Of a DNA stretch of 64,000 nt, positions 27,010 through 36,380 are shown one piece after another; positions within the stretch are counted from its first letter, which is position 1, and every line of letters begins with the position of its first letter. The notes under the pieces are model-generated. The model saw only the letters and a list, made by a program, of their open reading frames with translations. It was not told where the DNA came from and ran no database searches. The stretch is from Candidatus Reconcilbacillus cellulovorans (GTDB lineage: Bacteria; Bacillota; Bacilli; Paenibacillales; Reconciliibacillaceae), in assembly GCA_002507565.1 (NCBI GenBank), contig MOXJ01000008.1:1-64000 (forward strand), read 5' to 3'. Made by a program: the position numbers and the translations under genes.

Positions 27010-27792
27010 ATGAGTACGGCGCCGGATTGTCATCCGTTCGTTCTCGAAATGGAAAACGTATCGTTCGCCTACGAGAATCGGCGCGTGGCGGACGGGCTGT
27101 CCTGGCGGGTGCGGGAACGAGATTTTTGCGCGCTGGTCGGGCCGAACGGTTCCGGAAAAACGACGCTGTTGAAGCTGGCGGTCGGCTTGCTTCGCCCGCA
27201 CAAAGGAACGGTACGGCTGTTCGGCCGCGACTTGTTGTCTTTCCGCGATTGGCGGCGCGTCGGCTATATGCCGCAGCGGAGCCATCTCAATCCTTTGTTC
27301 CCGACGACGGTGCGCGAAGTCGTGCTGTCGGGGCTGTACGGCCGCGACCGGATGTTCCGCAGGCTGACGGCCGAAGACAGGCGGCGGGCGGAAGAGGCGA
27401 TGGAGGCGCTCGGTGTCGCCGGTTTGGCCGAACGCCGGATCGGCAGATTGTCGGGCGGCCAACAGCAGCGGGTGTTGCTTGCGCGGGCGATCGTCCGCAA
27501 TCCGGATCTGCTTTTGCTCGACGAGCCGACCGCAGGTCTCGACGCGGAAACGCAGGCGGCTTTTTTCGCCATGTTGCGGCATATGCACGAGCGGCACCGG
27601 CTGACGATCGTGCTGGTGACGCACGACCGGGAACCGTTGCGCGACGTGCTGGAAAGCGAACCGGTGTTCGAGCACGGTGGGCTGCGGGCCTATGCTCGCC
27701 ATGTGCATTCGGCGGAAGATTGCGGTCGCACGGATCTCGTGCACGGTTTTCGCGAGGCGTGGGAGAGGGTGTCGGATGGACGTTTGGGTTGA
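27010..27792 (+). CDS. znuC: Zinc ABC transporter ATP-binding protein
   Basis: This ABC ATPase has 260 residues, with Walker A GPNGSGKTTLLK, signature LSGGQQQRVLLARAI and Walker B LLLLDEPTAGLD. GYMPQRSHLNPLFPTTVREVVLSG is typical of the metal-importer class. It lies 18 bp after znuA, and its last 17 bp overlap znuB. Confidence 0.92.
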   Translation: MSTAPDCHPFVLEMENVSFAYENRRVADGLSWRVRERDFCALVGPNGSGKTTLLKLAVGLLRPHKGTVRLFGRDLLSFRDWRRVGYMPQRSHLNPLFPTTVREVVLSGLYGRDRMFRRLTAEDRRRAEEAMEALGVAGLAERRIGRLSGGQQQRVLLARAIVRNPDLLLLDEPTAGLDAETQAAFFAMLRHMHERHRLTIVLVTHDREPLRDVLESEPVFEHGGLRAYARHVHSAEDCGRTDLVHGFREAWERVSDGRLG

Positions 27793-28579
27793 ACCGTTTT
27801 TTTTGCGAGCACTGGCGGGAGGACTGCTGGTCGGCCTCATGTTGCCGGCGATCGGCGTCATTCTCGTTCTCCGGCGATTGTCGATGATCGGGGACTCGCT
27901 TGCGCACGCTTCGGTTGCGGGCGTGGCGCTCGGTTTGTTAATCGGCGTTTGGCCGCTTGCGGCCGGGCTCGGGTTTGCGCTGGCGACCGGCTTCGCCGTG
28001 GAATGGTTGCGCCGCGCTTATCGAGCCTACGCCGAATTGGCGGTCGCGATCACGATGTCGGGAGGGGTGGCCCTTGCCGCGTTTTTGTTTACGCTCGGCC
28101 GCGGGTTCAACCTGAACGTCTCGGCGTATCTGTTCGGAAGCGTCTATACGTTGAGCGGCGGGGAACTCGCCGCGATCGGCGGAGTTACGGCGGTCGTCCT
28201 CGCGATGCTGGTCGCGCTGAGAAAGGAATGGTATCTGCTCGCGTTCGACGAGGAGGCGGCGCACGTCGGCGGCCTGCCGGTGCAGACGTTAAACGGCGTT
28301 CTGACGGCGCTCGCCGCGACGGCGATCGCGGTGGCGATTAAAATCGTCGGCGCGCTGCTTGTTTCAGCGCTGCTCGTCATTCCTGCGGCGATCAGCCTTG
28401 CGGTCGCCGACGGCTTCCGTCGCGCGGCAGCTGTCGCCATTGTTTCGGCGGAAACGGCGATCGTCGTGGGGCTATTGGCGGCCGGAGCATGGAATTTGGC
28501 GCCCGGTGCCACCGTCGTGTTGACGCTGCTGGTTTTGTTGGCGGGCGCCGTGGTGTGGGCGCGGCGTCGGTCGCGATGA
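27776..28579 (+). CDS. znuB: Zinc ABC transporter permease
   Basis: This ABC-3 family permease has 267 residues and about eight membrane helices, with MLPAIGVILVLRRLSMIGDSLAHASVAGVALG near the start and KIVGALLVSALLVIPAAISL near residue 190. ATG 27776 follows GGGAGAGGG and overlaps znuC, so translation is coupled. It converges on an XRE gene with 3 bp between stops. Confidence 0.92.
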   Translation: MDVWVEPFFLRALAGGLLVGLMLPAIGVILVLRRLSMIGDSLAHASVAGVALGLLIGVWPLAAGLGFALATGFAVEWLRRAYRAYAELAVAITMSGGVALAAFLFTLGRGFNLNVSAYLFGSVYTLSGGELAAIGGVTAVVLAMLVALRKEWYLLAFDEEAAHVGGLPVQTLNGVLTALAATAIAVAIKIVGALLVSALLVIPAAISLAVADGFRRAAAVAIVSAETAIVVGLLAAGAWNLAPGATVVLTLLVLLAGAVVWARRRSR

Positions 28580-28582
28580 CCG

Positions 28583-28915
28583 CTAGGATTTCTTATGTCG
28601 TTTGCGATATTGGGTAAATTCGAGATATTCTTTGATGAAAGCGCATTCCTGCTCATCGAGTTCGTCGATTTGGCAATGCAGTTGCCATCGATCGTCAAAA
28701 AAATAAACACCTCCCTCTTCCCGGACGCCTGCCGCGCCGTCGGTTTTGCCGAGGATGAGCCAGTCGAGGGAAATGCCAAATCTTTTGGCGATTTCGATCA
28801 GGACTCCGACGCCGGGGGCGGATTTGCCGCGTTTCCAGTCGCCGACGTTCCCAGAAGAAATGCCGAGCGTTTTGGCGAATTCGCTCTGGGAAATGCCCCG
28901 CGATTTCATGAACAA
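28583..28915 (-). CDS. XRE-family helix-turn-helix regulator with unclear start
   Basis: The XRE helix-turn-helix is plain: ISQSEFAKTLGISSGNVGDWKRGKSAPGVGVLIEIAKRFGISLDWLILG, followed by a roughly 50-residue acidic tail. As read from TTG 28915 the protein has 110 residues. The six codons before it (ending RRLEL) look like a natural XRE N-terminus but are preceded by an in-frame TAG (28939-28937) and have no normal start codon. Upstream of that stop, in the same frame, lies a 14-codon frame with a good ribosome site. The gene may therefore be broken by a nonsense mutation or be expressed with a leader peptide. Confidence 0.7.
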   Translation of the reverse strand: MFMKSRGISQSEFAKTLGISSGNVGDWKRGKSAPGVGVLIEIAKRFGISLDWLILGKTDGAAGVREEGGVYFFDDRWQLHCQIDELDEQECAFIKEYLEFTQYRKRHKKS

Positions 28916-28936
28916 TTCAAGCCTGCGGTAAATTTC

Positions 28937-28981
28937 CTACGTTTTTTCTTTTCTCGGATTCGTGTTTCTACGTTCCTCCAT
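28937..28981 (-). other. 14-codon leader frame or broken 5' end of the XRE gene
   Basis: ATG (28981-28979) preceded by AGAGGCGG starts MEERRNTNPRKEKT and stops at TAG (28939-28937). The frame is the same as that of the XRE gene just downstream. Confidence 0.4.
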
Positions 28982-29007
28982 GATTCCGCCTCTTTCGTAA
29001 AAACGAA

Positions 29008-29036
29008 TTGAAAGATTACGCATTTGCGATTATAAT
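29008..29036 (+). promoter_or_regulatory. Strong sigma-A promoter for small XRE-like gene
   Basis: TTGAAA (29008-29013) and perfect TATAAT (29031-29036) are 17 bp apart. The start of transcription is about 85 bp before the TTG start at 29127. Confidence 0.75.
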
Positions 29037-29126
29037 AAGGAGAGGCAAGCTTGTTTCCCTCACTCCTCATGCCGCGACTTGTTCCGCTGTTTCCGACCAT
29101 TCCCGAGACGAGGAGGACGATTTCCT

Positions 29127-29369
29127 TTGAGAAAGCGCGCGATTACACCGTTCGGCTGGGAAATCAAAAAACGATTGGCAGAGCTGCACATGGATCAACG
29201 CAGTTTCTGCCAAAAATACAACATCCCCGAGAACCGCTTGTCCAATCTGATTACAGGAGCCAGGAAAGCCGAACGGTATCGACAGGAAGTCGCCCGGCTG
29301 CTTGAAATCGACGTGCGGGATTTCGAAAACGACCGTGACGACGCGCAGAATGACGGAAAAGAGAGATAA
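29127..29369 (+). CDS. Small XRE-like DNA-binding protein
   Basis: This 80-residue protein contains TPFGWEIKKRLAELHMDQRSFCQKYNIPENRLSNLITGARKAERYRQEVARLLEI, a helix-turn-helix of Cro/XRE type with no effector domain. The TTG start at 29127 is preceded by GAGGAGGA; a longer frame begins at 29079 but lies in the leader. It is divergent to the other XRE gene across a shared promoter region, which suggests a linked regulatory pair. Targets are unknown. Confidence 0.65.
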   Translation: MRKRAITPFGWEIKKRLAELHMDQRSFCQKYNIPENRLSNLITGARKAERYRQEVARLLEIDVRDFENDRDDAQNDGKER

Positions 29370-29447
29370 ATCCCCTCACGAAAAATGGGATTGCTGGTTT
29401 GATTCTATCATACAGGCGGCGAGTACGCAACGTTTTTCGACAGAACA

Positions 29448-29463
29448 CCGCCGTTTTCGGCGG
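29448..29463 (+). terminator. Hairpin in gap before mntR
   Basis: CCGCCG (29448-29453) and CGGCGG (29458-29463) flank TTTT. It may end the XRE-like transcript, but the downstream T-tract (CCTTTCTTTT) starts about 15 bases later, so this is a weak call. The gap from 29370 to 29561 holds no gene. Confidence 0.4.
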
Positions 29464-29493
29464 CGAACGGGTGCGCCTTTCTTTTCGCCGGTT

Positions 29494-29523
29494 TTGACGG
29501 AAGGCCGTCATTCGTTGTATTAT
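29494..29523 (+). promoter_or_regulatory. Sigma-A promoter of mntR
   Basis: TTGACG (29494-29499) and TATTAT (29518-29523) are 18 bp apart, about 40 bp before the mntR ATG. Confidence 0.6.
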
Positions 29524-29561
29524 ACAGTCGGACGGTTCCAATCCGCAAGGAGGGAGAACGG

Positions 29562-29987
29562 ATGACGGCCACCCCCAGCATGGAGGATTATCTTGAAAAA
29601 ATTTATCGACTCATCGACGAAAAGGGATACGCCCGCGTCTCCGATATTGCAGAAGGGTTGGCGGTTCATCCCTCCTCTGTGACGAAAATGATCCAGAAAC
29701 TGGACCGCGACCGCTATCTGATTTACGAGCGGTATCGCGGGCTCGTGCTGACGCCGAAGGGCAAAAAGATCGGCAAACGTCTCGTCGACCGCCATCATTT
29801 GCTGGAAGCCTTTTTGCGCATGATCGGCGTGGACGAAGAGCACATCTATAAGGACGTCGAAGGCATCGAGCATCATTTGAGCTGGGAATCGATCACCTGC
29901 CTGGAAAGTCTGGTTGAACTGTTTCGGCGCCGTCCGGAGCTGCTGGAAGAGTTGCGCGTCATACGCGCCGAACTCGACGAGGCATAG
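29562..29987 (+). CDS. mntR: Manganese-responsive regulator MntR
   Basis: This DtxR-family protein (141 residues) has a winged helix ([47 protein letters not shown]) and a metal-binding dimer domain with [19 protein letters not shown] and [18 protein letters not shown]. The short form without an SH3 domain is MntR, the repressor of manganese importers and activator of exporters. Synteny with B. subtilis (mntR next to the patatin gene yqhO) supports this. A strong AAGGAGGGAG precedes the ATG. Confidence 0.93.
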   Translation: MTATPSMEDYLEKIYRLIDEKGYARVSDIAEGLAVHPSSVTKMIQKLDRDRYLIYERYRGLVLTPKGKKIGKRLVDRHHLLEAFLRMIGVDEEHIYKDVEGIEHHLSWESITCLESLVELFRRRPELLEELRVIRAELDEA

Positions 29988-30046
29988 GACGCTTCAGTTG
30001 CCGCATACCATGGCTCCGGAGCCTTCCGCGGGAAGGAGTGATCCGG

Positions 30047-30964
30047 ATGCGGATGCAGGTGCGGACGGCGGCCGGGGAGAAACGGATTCATGCTGTGTTC
30101 GAAGGCGGCGGCGTGCGCGCCATCGCGTTCGCCGGAGCGGTCTGTGCGGCGGAAGAGCGCGGTTTTTCTTTTGTGCGGATGGCGGGGACGTCGTCCGGCG
30201 CGATCGTAGCTTCGCTGTTGGCCGCCGGCTACGGCGGCGATGAGATGAAGCGCATTATTTTAGAGACGCCGTTTGAAACGTTTCTCGTTCGCTCGAAGTT
30301 GCACCGGCTCCGCTATGCCGGGCCGGCGCTTCGTCTTCTGCTGCGCAAGGGGCTTTATTCCGCCGACCGCCTCGAATGCTGGATCGACGAATTGCTCGCC
30401 GCCAAAGGACTTGCGACCTTCGGCGATCTTCCTCCCAAGCGTCTTCGCATCATCGCCTCCGATATCAGCGGCGGACGGCTGCTCGTCCTGCCGGATGACA
30501 TCGCCCGCTACGGCCTACATCCGCAGCGGCTGCGCATTTCGAAAGCGGTGCGGATGAGTGCGAGCATCCCGTTTTTTTTCGATCCCGTCGTGTTGAGAGG
30601 ACCGTCATGGGAGCCGTATTACATCGTCGACGGCGGATTGCTGAGCAATTTTCCGTTATGGCTACTGGAAGAAGAATCAGGCGACGGCGGGCCGCCGACG
30701 ATCGGTTTTCGGCTGGTCGGCAGGCGAGAAGGAGAGCCGCACCGAATTACGGGGCCGGTTTCGATGCTGACCGCTTTGTTTTCGACAATGATGGACGCGC
30801 ATGATGAGCGATATATCGAAAAGCCGGCGCGCTCCCGGACCGTTCGGATTCCGACGGGCGACGTGCGCGCCACTCAATTTTCCATTCCGAAAGAAAAAAG
30901 CCTCGAGCTGTTCGAGGCAGGGCGCATGGCGGCTGCGGCCTTTTTCGACAAATGGAGCGTTTAG
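30047..30964 (+). CDS. yqhO: Patatin-like phospholipase (YqhO family)
   Basis: This serine hydrolase of 305 residues has oxyanion FEGGGVRAIAFAGA (residues 18-31), nucleophile elbow GTSSG (Ser49) and the catalytic Asp in VDGGLLSNFPLWLL. It probably hydrolyses acyl chains of lipids; its substrate is not known. ATG 30047 has GGAAGGAG at a good distance, whereas the in-frame GTG 30038 overlaps that site. Its stop overlaps the convergent yqhP gene by 4 bp. Confidence 0.85.
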   Translation: MRMQVRTAAGEKRIHAVFEGGGVRAIAFAGAVCAAEERGFSFVRMAGTSSGAIVASLLAAGYGGDEMKRIILETPFETFLVRSKLHRLRYAGPALRLLLRKGLYSADRLECWIDELLAAKGLATFGDLPPKRLRIIASDISGGRLLVLPDDIARYGLHPQRLRISKAVRMSASIPFFFDPVVLRGPSWEPYYIVDGGLLSNFPLWLLEEESGDGGPPTIGFRLVGRREGEPHRITGPVSMLTALFSTMMDAHDERYIEKPARSRTVRIPTGDVRATQFSIPKEKSLELFEAGRMAAAAFFDKWSV

Positions 30965-31275
30965 CGGTCGCGCTTGCCGCCTTCGATGACGCGAAAAGGG
31001 TACGACTTGCGCGCGGTTTTGGCGCCGGACGCCGAGCGCGAGGCGACCTTGTCGTCGCGGCGCGGGGCGAACGGTTTCGATGGGCGTGTTTTCGGCCGTC
31101 CGAATCTGAGCGCTCCGGAGCGCCGCATGAGAAGAAAATGGGCCGTCCACGCGACGGCGAGGACGAGCGCGATCGGAATGAACGGCGCGTAGCGGCCGTC
31201 CGCGATCGCCCGCACGGCGCCGACTGCGGTCAGGATCAACACGACGGTCCAAGAAACTTTCCAGCGCTTGTGCAT
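30961..31275 (-). CDS. yqhP: YqhP-like small membrane protein
   Basis: This 104-residue protein has two membrane helices (about 8-22 and 32-50) and then a strongly basic tail (RRSGALRFGRPKTRPSKPFAPRRDDK...). Position between the patatin and DUF1385 genes equals that of B. subtilis yqhP; sequence similarity could not be judged. Function unknown. Confidence 0.65.
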   Translation of the reverse strand: MHKRWKVSWTVVLILTAVGAVRAIADGRYAPFIPIALVLAVAWTAHFLLMRRSGALRFGRPKTRPSKPFAPRRDDKVASRSASGAKTARKSYPFRVIEGGKRDR

Positions 31276-31291
31276 CGACCGGCGTCTCCTT

Positions 31292-32257
31292 TCATGTCGG
31301 TGTTGCCGGGACCGCCGCTTCGGCCGAGAGGGCGGGCCGGGTTCGCCGAAGTTCGAGTTCCCGCATGCGGTTGAACGAGGCGATGGATACTTCGATCTGG
31401 TCGTCGGTCGGCTCTTTCGTCGTCAGTTTTTGCAGCCAGAGGCCGGGATAACCGAGCCCGCGCAGGAAGGGAACGCCGCGCAGCCGGTTCGTCAGCCGCA
31501 GCGTTTCATAGGAGACGCCGATGACGGCGGGTAACAGCGCAATTCGGATCCAAAGCCGTTCCCAAAGCGAATCATATTCGAAAAGCGAGTAGACGACGAC
31601 GCCGACGATGACGGTAAACACGATGAAACTGCTGCCGCAACGGTAATGAAAACGGCTTTGCCGTCGGACGGCCTCGACGGTCAACTCCTCGCCCGCCTCG
31701 AATGCGTTGATCACCTTGTGTTCTGCTCCATGGTACTGGAACAGCCGTTTGACGGGCGGCATCCACGCAATAAAAGACAAATAGGACAATAGCATGACTG
31801 TCTTAATCATACCTTCCAGAAGGTTGTGTGCGAGTTGATTTTCAAACAGCCGACCGAACAACCCTTCTTCGATGATCGGCGGAACCAGGGTAAAGACAAA
31901 TTTACCGAACAAAAAGGACAGAATGCCGACGGCGGCGACGCTCAGGTAAAACGGCACGTCCGGCCGGGAAGGTTTCGACGGGGCGGACTCCAGCCCGGCT
32001 TCTTCCTCCGCCAACCGTTCGGCGGCCGCGTAAAGGTGACGGGTACCTTTCGCACTCGCCTCCAAGATGGCGGCAATGCCCCGAATGAACGGAATGCGGC
32101 CGATACGCTTGAGCCACGGCCGTTCGCGGGTGAATTCTTCAAAAAATACGATTCGGTTGTCTTTCAGCCGAACCGCGGTCACGACGACGTTGCGGCCGGC
32201 GAACATGACTCCTTCTGGGACGGCTTGTCCCCCGTAAAGCGGCGTTTTCTGCACCAT
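31292..32257 (-). CDS. yqhQ: DUF1385 membrane protein YqhQ
   Basis: The 321-residue protein opens with YGGQAVPEGVMFAGRN, the DUF1385 hallmark, and contains RIPFIRGIAAILEASAKGTRHL, four or so membrane helices (about 105-260) and FQYHGAEHKVINAFEAGEELTVE near residue 180, a highly conserved family segment. Function is undefined; the family is wide in Firmicutes. It is followed on the same strand by yqhP. Confidence 0.85.
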   Translation of the reverse strand: MVQKTPLYGGQAVPEGVMFAGRNVVVTAVRLKDNRIVFFEEFTRERPWLKRIGRIPFIRGIAAILEASAKGTRHLYAAAERLAEEEAGLESAPSKPSRPDVPFYLSVAAVGILSFLFGKFVFTLVPPIIEEGLFGRLFENQLAHNLLEGMIKTVMLLSYLSFIAWMPPVKRLFQYHGAEHKVINAFEAGEELTVEAVRRQSRFHYRCGSSFIVFTVIVGVVVYSLFEYDSLWERLWIRIALLPAVIGVSYETLRLTNRLRGVPFLRGLGYPGLWLQKLTTKEPTDDQIEVSIASFNRMRELELRRTRPALSAEAAVPATPT

Positions 32258-32378
32258 CGTCCGGCACCTCTCTTTGCTGTTATCATTTTAGCGCAGGACG
32301 GCGGGAGAATGCCACTTTCGCTTTCCGTCCAAAATAAGAAAAACCATCGATGCGACAGTGGAAAAGGAGAACTGTCCC

Positions 32379-32921
32379 ATGTCGCTTTCTCCCCGCCATT
32401 ATCCAAAAACGAACGTTTGGCGCCATGCCGCCGCGACGGGAGTTTTCGCCGGCTTGCTCTGGGGGTTCGCGTTTCAGGCTGCGGAATATTTCCGGTTTAC
32501 AGAAACGGCGTTGTCGCACTGGGCGAGGCCGTTCGTCGATGCCGACGCAGTCGGGCCCGGCGCGGCGACCGCCGTCGGATGGACGGTGTTTACGCTGTTT
32601 TCGATGGCGGCGGCGCTTTTGTATACGGCTTTGTTCCGCACGGTCCGAAGTCCGTGGCTCGGCGTCGCTTTCGGGTGTTTCTGGTGGGCGATGACGCGCC
32701 TGACCGGCTGGTTTCGCACCGATGTCCAGACGCTCATTACCGATTTATGCCTGTTTTGGACGTGGGGGCTGTTTGTTGGTTATTCCGTTTCTTTTGAATT
32801 TACCGGAACGTCGCTGCCGGACGATGGGGGGAACAAACCGGCCGAGGCGCCGCACGACGCTCAGGGAGTCGCTGAAAGCGCGGTGAGCGCGTCCAACGTT
32901 TCCCGAAAGGCGTTGCGCTGA
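32379..32921 (+). CDS. yqhR: YqhR-like membrane protein
   Basis: The product has 180 residues and four predicted membrane helices (about 15-35, 60-82, 90-105, 115-132), with FAGLLWGFAFQAAEYFRFTE and MTRLTGWFRTDVQTLITDLCLFWTWG. It matches YqhR of Bacilli in length and position. ATG 32379 follows AAAGGAGA. Its last 61 bp overlap, tail to tail, the end of the acyltransferase gene on the other strand. Confidence 0.75.
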   Translation: MSLSPRHYPKTNVWRHAAATGVFAGLLWGFAFQAAEYFRFTETALSHWARPFVDADAVGPGAATAVGWTVFTLFSMAAALLYTALFRTVRSPWLGVAFGCFWWAMTRLTGWFRTDVQTLITDLCLFWTWGLFVGYSVSFEFTGTSLPDDGGNKPAEAPHDAQGVAESAVSASNVSRKALR

Positions 32922-34027
32922 TAGGCCCAGATGTCCGTCACGTGCGGAAAACGCCGGTCCGTGCGGATCTCCGAGCGCGCGAACATCCCCGACCGCCGGA
33001 CGAGAAATCCGCGCGCGGTCATCGCGGCCAGCGCCCGCAAGACTACCCTGTTCGGGTTGCGGCACAGTTCCGGAACGATGAAAGCGGACTTCGGCAAGGC
33101 AGACAGCCTTTCGAGGACCGCGCGGGCCGCTTCCTCGCCCGTAAACGGGCTTGAAGGCCGGTCGGCCAACCAATCGGCCAAAAGCTGACCGACCGTCACG
33201 GGGCGGGCGCACCGCAGCGCGACGGCCGGGTCGGCGTCCGGCGGCAGCGGGACGAACCGCACGTAAACGGACAGCCTTCGCCGGGCGAATGGATCGTACG
33301 CGATCGCGGCGAGATGACATGCGGAAGCCTCGCGTACGAGCCGTTCAAACGCCTCTCGGAACCGGCAAAGGCGGCCGTCGCGGGTCAGCCGTCCTTCCGG
33401 CGTCAGGTAAACGATGCAGCCGGATTTCAGCTCTTGCACGATTGCGGCAAGCTGTGCTTCGACATCCCGGCGCAGGGCGCGTCGGAGCTCTGACCGGAAC
33501 GGTTCGCGCAGGGCTGTCGGCCCGATCGGTGTTTGGGCTTTCCGGATTTTGGGCGGCGACCAGATTTCGTCAATCGCAGTGTCCGACGAAACCGAAAGCG
33601 CTTCCGCAACGTTTTCGGAAAAAACCTCTCCGACGGTTCGATTGCCGAAGTGAAGGCGTATTTCGTGTGCGTAACTGGCGATCGGGCGATAAAGAGGCTC
33701 GTTTTCCAAGGGCAGCGCGCCCATGGCCCGGAAGAAGCTCGACATGTCCAACCGGCTGATCCACGGCGTCAGGGAGGGAAATCGCGTCGTCAGAAACCCC
33801 GGCTCGAACAGTCGGCGCGAGGCGACGAAGCGGTGCCGCCCGAAGAGCGGAGCCTCGAGCACGAGACGGGAAGGCACGGCGATGCCGTCGAGATCATGGG
33901 CGTGGTTGGAAATCAACAGTGTTCCGGGTCTTTTCGGCGTCCTCCCGAACGTCCGTACGTAACAAGCCGCCGTCAGCCAAACCTGAAGGAGGACGGCGAC
34001 CGCTACCCTGACGACGGAGACGAGCAT
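32861..34027 (-). CDS. PlsC-like acyltransferase domain protein
   Basis: This 388-residue protein starts with a membrane helix (about 1-20). Acyltransferase block I is ISNHAHDLDG (H-x4-D, near residue 40) and a block III-like motif YLTPEGRLTRDG is near residue 205. It probably acylates lysophospholipids or a related alcohol. The C-terminal 130 residues have no family I recognise. The gene is absent from the equivalent place in B. subtilis and points against the surrounding genes. GGAGGTG precedes the ATG at 34027. Confidence 0.7.
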   Translation of the reverse strand: MLVSVVRVAVAVLLQVWLTAACYVRTFGRTPKRPGTLLISNHAHDLDGIAVPSRLVLEAPLFGRHRFVASRRLFEPGFLTTRFPSLTPWISRLDMSSFFRAMGALPLENEPLYRPIASYAHEIRLHFGNRTVGEVFSENVAEALSVSSDTAIDEIWSPPKIRKAQTPIGPTALREPFRSELRRALRRDVEAQLAAIVQELKSGCIVYLTPEGRLTRDGRLCRFREAFERLVREASACHLAAIAYDPFARRRLSVYVRFVPLPPDADPAVALRCARPVTVGQLLADWLADRPSSPFTGEEAARAVLERLSALPKSAFIVPELCRNPNRVVLRALAAMTARGFLVRRSGMFARSEIRTDRRFPHVTDIWAYQRNAFRETLDALTALSATP

Positions 34028-34122
34028 GACGGCACCTCCCGCGATTCGGTCGGTTCCGCTTCGGCGAAAGTGCGGGCTGACGCCGGCCTTCCTGCCGCGC
34101 AAGCGGAACCGGGCTGTCAATC

Positions 34123-34131
34123 ATTATACCA
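34123..34131 (-). promoter_or_regulatory. Extended -10 promoter for the acyltransferase gene
   Basis: On the minus strand TGGTATAAT (34131-34123) is a perfect extended -10 element, about 95 bp before the start codon. No good -35 is seen. Confidence 0.5.
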
Positions 34132-34138
34132 CGCAAAG

Positions 34139-34168
34139 GTGACAAACGAGCGGCGCGTGTGATAAAAT
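34139..34168 (+). promoter_or_regulatory. Promoter for aroQ and downstream genes
   Basis: GTGACA (34139-34144) and TAAAAT (34163-34168) are 18 bp apart, about 50 bp before aroQ. Confidence 0.5.
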
Positions 34169-34219
34169 GGGCTTCGGCTAAAGCTCGGCCGAATCGGCGA
34201 ACATGGCGGGGAAGACGAG

Positions 34220-34678
34220 ATGAAAGCTGTGCTGGTCGTCAACGGGCCGAATCTGAACATGCTCGGCGTCCGCGAGCCGTCGGTGTACGGAACGGAGACG
34301 TTGAACGACATCGAGCGGCGGCTTCGCAAACTGGCGGAAACGCTCGGCATAGAGCTCGAATTCGTGCAGTCGAACCACGAGGGCGACCTGATCGACGCGA
34401 TCCACCGCGCTTACGGCGTCAAATCGGGCATCCTCATCAATGCGGGAGCGCTGACGCATACGAGTTACGCGTTGCGCGACGCGCTCGCCGCCGTCGGACT
34501 GCCGGCGGTCGAAGTCCATCTGTCGAACGTGTACAAGCGCGAGCCGTTCCGCCACGTGTCGGTCATCGCGCCGGTCGTCGCCGGTCAGATCGCCGGATTC
34601 GGCGCTTATAGCTATGAACTCGGCCTGTTGGCGCTTAACAGACTGCTGGAAGCGCGGCAGGGAGGGGAGCCGGCTTGA
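34220..34678 (+). CDS. aroQ: Type II 3-dehydroquinate dehydratase
   Basis: This 152-residue enzyme has the AroQ opening [19 protein letters not shown] with the catalytic Tyr in the lid loop, ESNHEG-like [30 protein letters not shown] and [18 protein letters not shown] with the catalytic His. It makes 3-dehydroshikimate in the shikimate pathway. Its stop overlaps the next start. Confidence 0.96.
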   Translation: MKAVLVVNGPNLNMLGVREPSVYGTETLNDIERRLRKLAETLGIELEFVQSNHEGDLIDAIHRAYGVKSGILINAGALTHTSYALRDALAAVGLPAVEVHLSNVYKREPFRHVSVIAPVVAGQIAGFGAYSYELGLLALNRLLEARQGGEPA

Positions 34679-35781
34679 ACGGTGCCCAGCGGGAAGTGCC
34701 GGTCGAACGGCCGGAGCCGAAACGGCTGGAACGTCTGCGTCGACGTCTGCGCGAGGAAGGTTACGAGGCTCTGTTGGTGACGAATCCGTATAACCGGCGG
34801 TATTTGACGGGATTTACCGGATCGTTCGGATATGTGCTCGTTACCGAAAGTCGGCAGATTTTGTTGTCTGATTTTCGTTACCGAACGCAGGCGGGATTTG
34901 AGGCGCCCGACGTCGAGTTCGTCGAGCATGCGGCCAGGGCCGAGGAGACGATCGGCGAATGTCTGCGTTCGCTCGGCGTAACGCGTCTTGCGATCGAGGC
35001 GGAGTCGGTGACCGTCGCCGATCTTCGCAAATATGAAGCGGCGTGGCCGGGCGTGCAGCTCGAGCCGGTCGAGGGACTCGTCGCGGCGCTGCGCGCCGTC
35101 AAGGACGATGTCGAGCTCGCCGTTATACGCGAAGCCGCCCGACTGGCCGACCGGACGTTCGATCACTTGCTCGGCTGGATTCGGCCCGGCCTGACGGAGC
35201 GCGAAGTGGCGATCGAAATCGAGATGTTTTTACGCCGTCACGGGGCGTCGTCCTCGTCGTTCGACACGATCGTCGCTTCAGGGGAACGATCGGCGTTGCC
35301 GCACGGCGTGGCGACTGATCGGCGTCTCGGCGTCGGCGAGTTCGTCAAACTCGATTTCGGCGCGTATTACCGGGGGTATTGCTCCGACCTGACGCGCACG
35401 ATCGTTCTGGGCAAGCCGACCGATCGCCAACGCGAGCTGTACGCCGTCGTGCTGGAAGCCCAGGAAACGTGTCTTCGCGGCATCCGGCCGGGCATGACGG
35501 GCCGGGAGGCCGACGCGCTGGCGCGCGACGTCATCCGCCGATACGGCTACGAGGAATTGTTCGGACACGGGACGGGGCACGGCATCGGATTGGAAATTCA
35601 TGAAGCGCCGCGGCTGTCGCCGACGTCCGAATCGGTGCTGGCGGCGGGCATGACGGTGACGGTCGAGCCCGGCATCTACGTGCCGGGATTCGGCGGCGTC
35701 CGCATCGAAGACGACGTCGTGCTGACGGCGGGCGGGGCCGAAACGTTGACCGCCGCGCCGAAACAGCTCATCTCGGTTTGA
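34675..35781 (+). CDS. papA: M24 Xaa-Pro aminopeptidase (YqhT/PapA family)
   Basis: This 368-residue enzyme has an N-terminal creatinase-like domain (about 20-140) and a pita-bread metallopeptidase domain. Metal ligands are in [42 protein letters not shown] and [10 protein letters not shown]. It removes residues ahead of proline. The TTG start overlaps the aroQ stop and follows GGGAGGGGAG. It lies directly before efp, as in B. subtilis. Confidence 0.9.
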   Translation: MNGAQREVPVERPEPKRLERLRRRLREEGYEALLVTNPYNRRYLTGFTGSFGYVLVTESRQILLSDFRYRTQAGFEAPDVEFVEHAARAEETIGECLRSLGVTRLAIEAESVTVADLRKYEAAWPGVQLEPVEGLVAALRAVKDDVELAVIREAARLADRTFDHLLGWIRPGLTEREVAIEIEMFLRRHGASSSSFDTIVASGERSALPHGVATDRRLGVGEFVKLDFGAYYRGYCSDLTRTIVLGKPTDRQRELYAVVLEAQETCLRGIRPGMTGREADALARDVIRRYGYEELFGHGTGHGIGLEIHEAPRLSPTSESVLAAGMTVTVEPGIYVPGFGGVRIEDDVVLTAGGAETLTAAPKQLISV

Positions 35782-35822
35782 CGATTCCGGCGTTCAGGCC
35801 GTTTTCGAGGGAGGAATGTGTC

Positions 35823-36380
35823 GTGATCAACGTCAACGATTTCCGCACAGGGCTGACCGTCGTCGTCGACGGCGACCCGATGCAGGTGCTGGAATTCCAG
35901 CACGTCAAGCCCGGCAAAGGCGCGGCGTTTGTCCGATCTAAGCTGAAAAACCTGCGCAACGGCAACATCGTCGACAAAACGTTCCGGGCGGGCGAAACGC
36001 TCGAGCGCGCGCAGATCGAAAACCGCGAGTCGCAATTCCTGTACGCCAGCGGCAACGAATACGTGTTCATGGACACCCAGACGTACGACCAGTTTTCGCT
36101 CGACCGCAAGCAGATCGAGTGGGAACTCAATTTCCTGAAGGAAAACATGATCGTCAACATCATCAGTTACCGCGGCGAGTTGCTCGGCATCAACCTGCCG
36201 AACGCCGTCGAGCTGAAGGTCGTCGAGACGGAGCCCGGCGTCCGCGGCAACACGGTGACGGGCGCGACGAAATCGGCAAAACTCGAAACCGGCCTGACGG
36301 TCCAGGTGCCTTTGTTCGTCGAGGTCGGCGACGTGCTGTTGATCGATACGCGCGAAGGCCGCTATATTTCCCGGGCGTAA
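35823..36380 (+). CDS. efp: Translation elongation factor P
   Basis: EF-P (185 residues) relieves ribosome stalling at polyproline. Three OB-like domains are present. The tip loop reads [12 protein letters not shown], with Lys32 as the modification site (5-aminopentanolylated in B. subtilis). The GTG start follows GGGAGGAA at 7 bp; the family start MI-VNDFRTG fits. Confidence 0.96.
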   Translation: MINVNDFRTGLTVVVDGDPMQVLEFQHVKPGKGAAFVRSKLKNLRNGNIVDKTFRAGETLERAQIENRESQFLYASGNEYVFMDTQTYDQFSLDRKQIEWELNFLKENMIVNIISYRGELLGINLPNAVELKVVETEPGVRGNTVTGATKSAKLETGLTVQVPLFVEVGDVLLIDTREGRYISRA

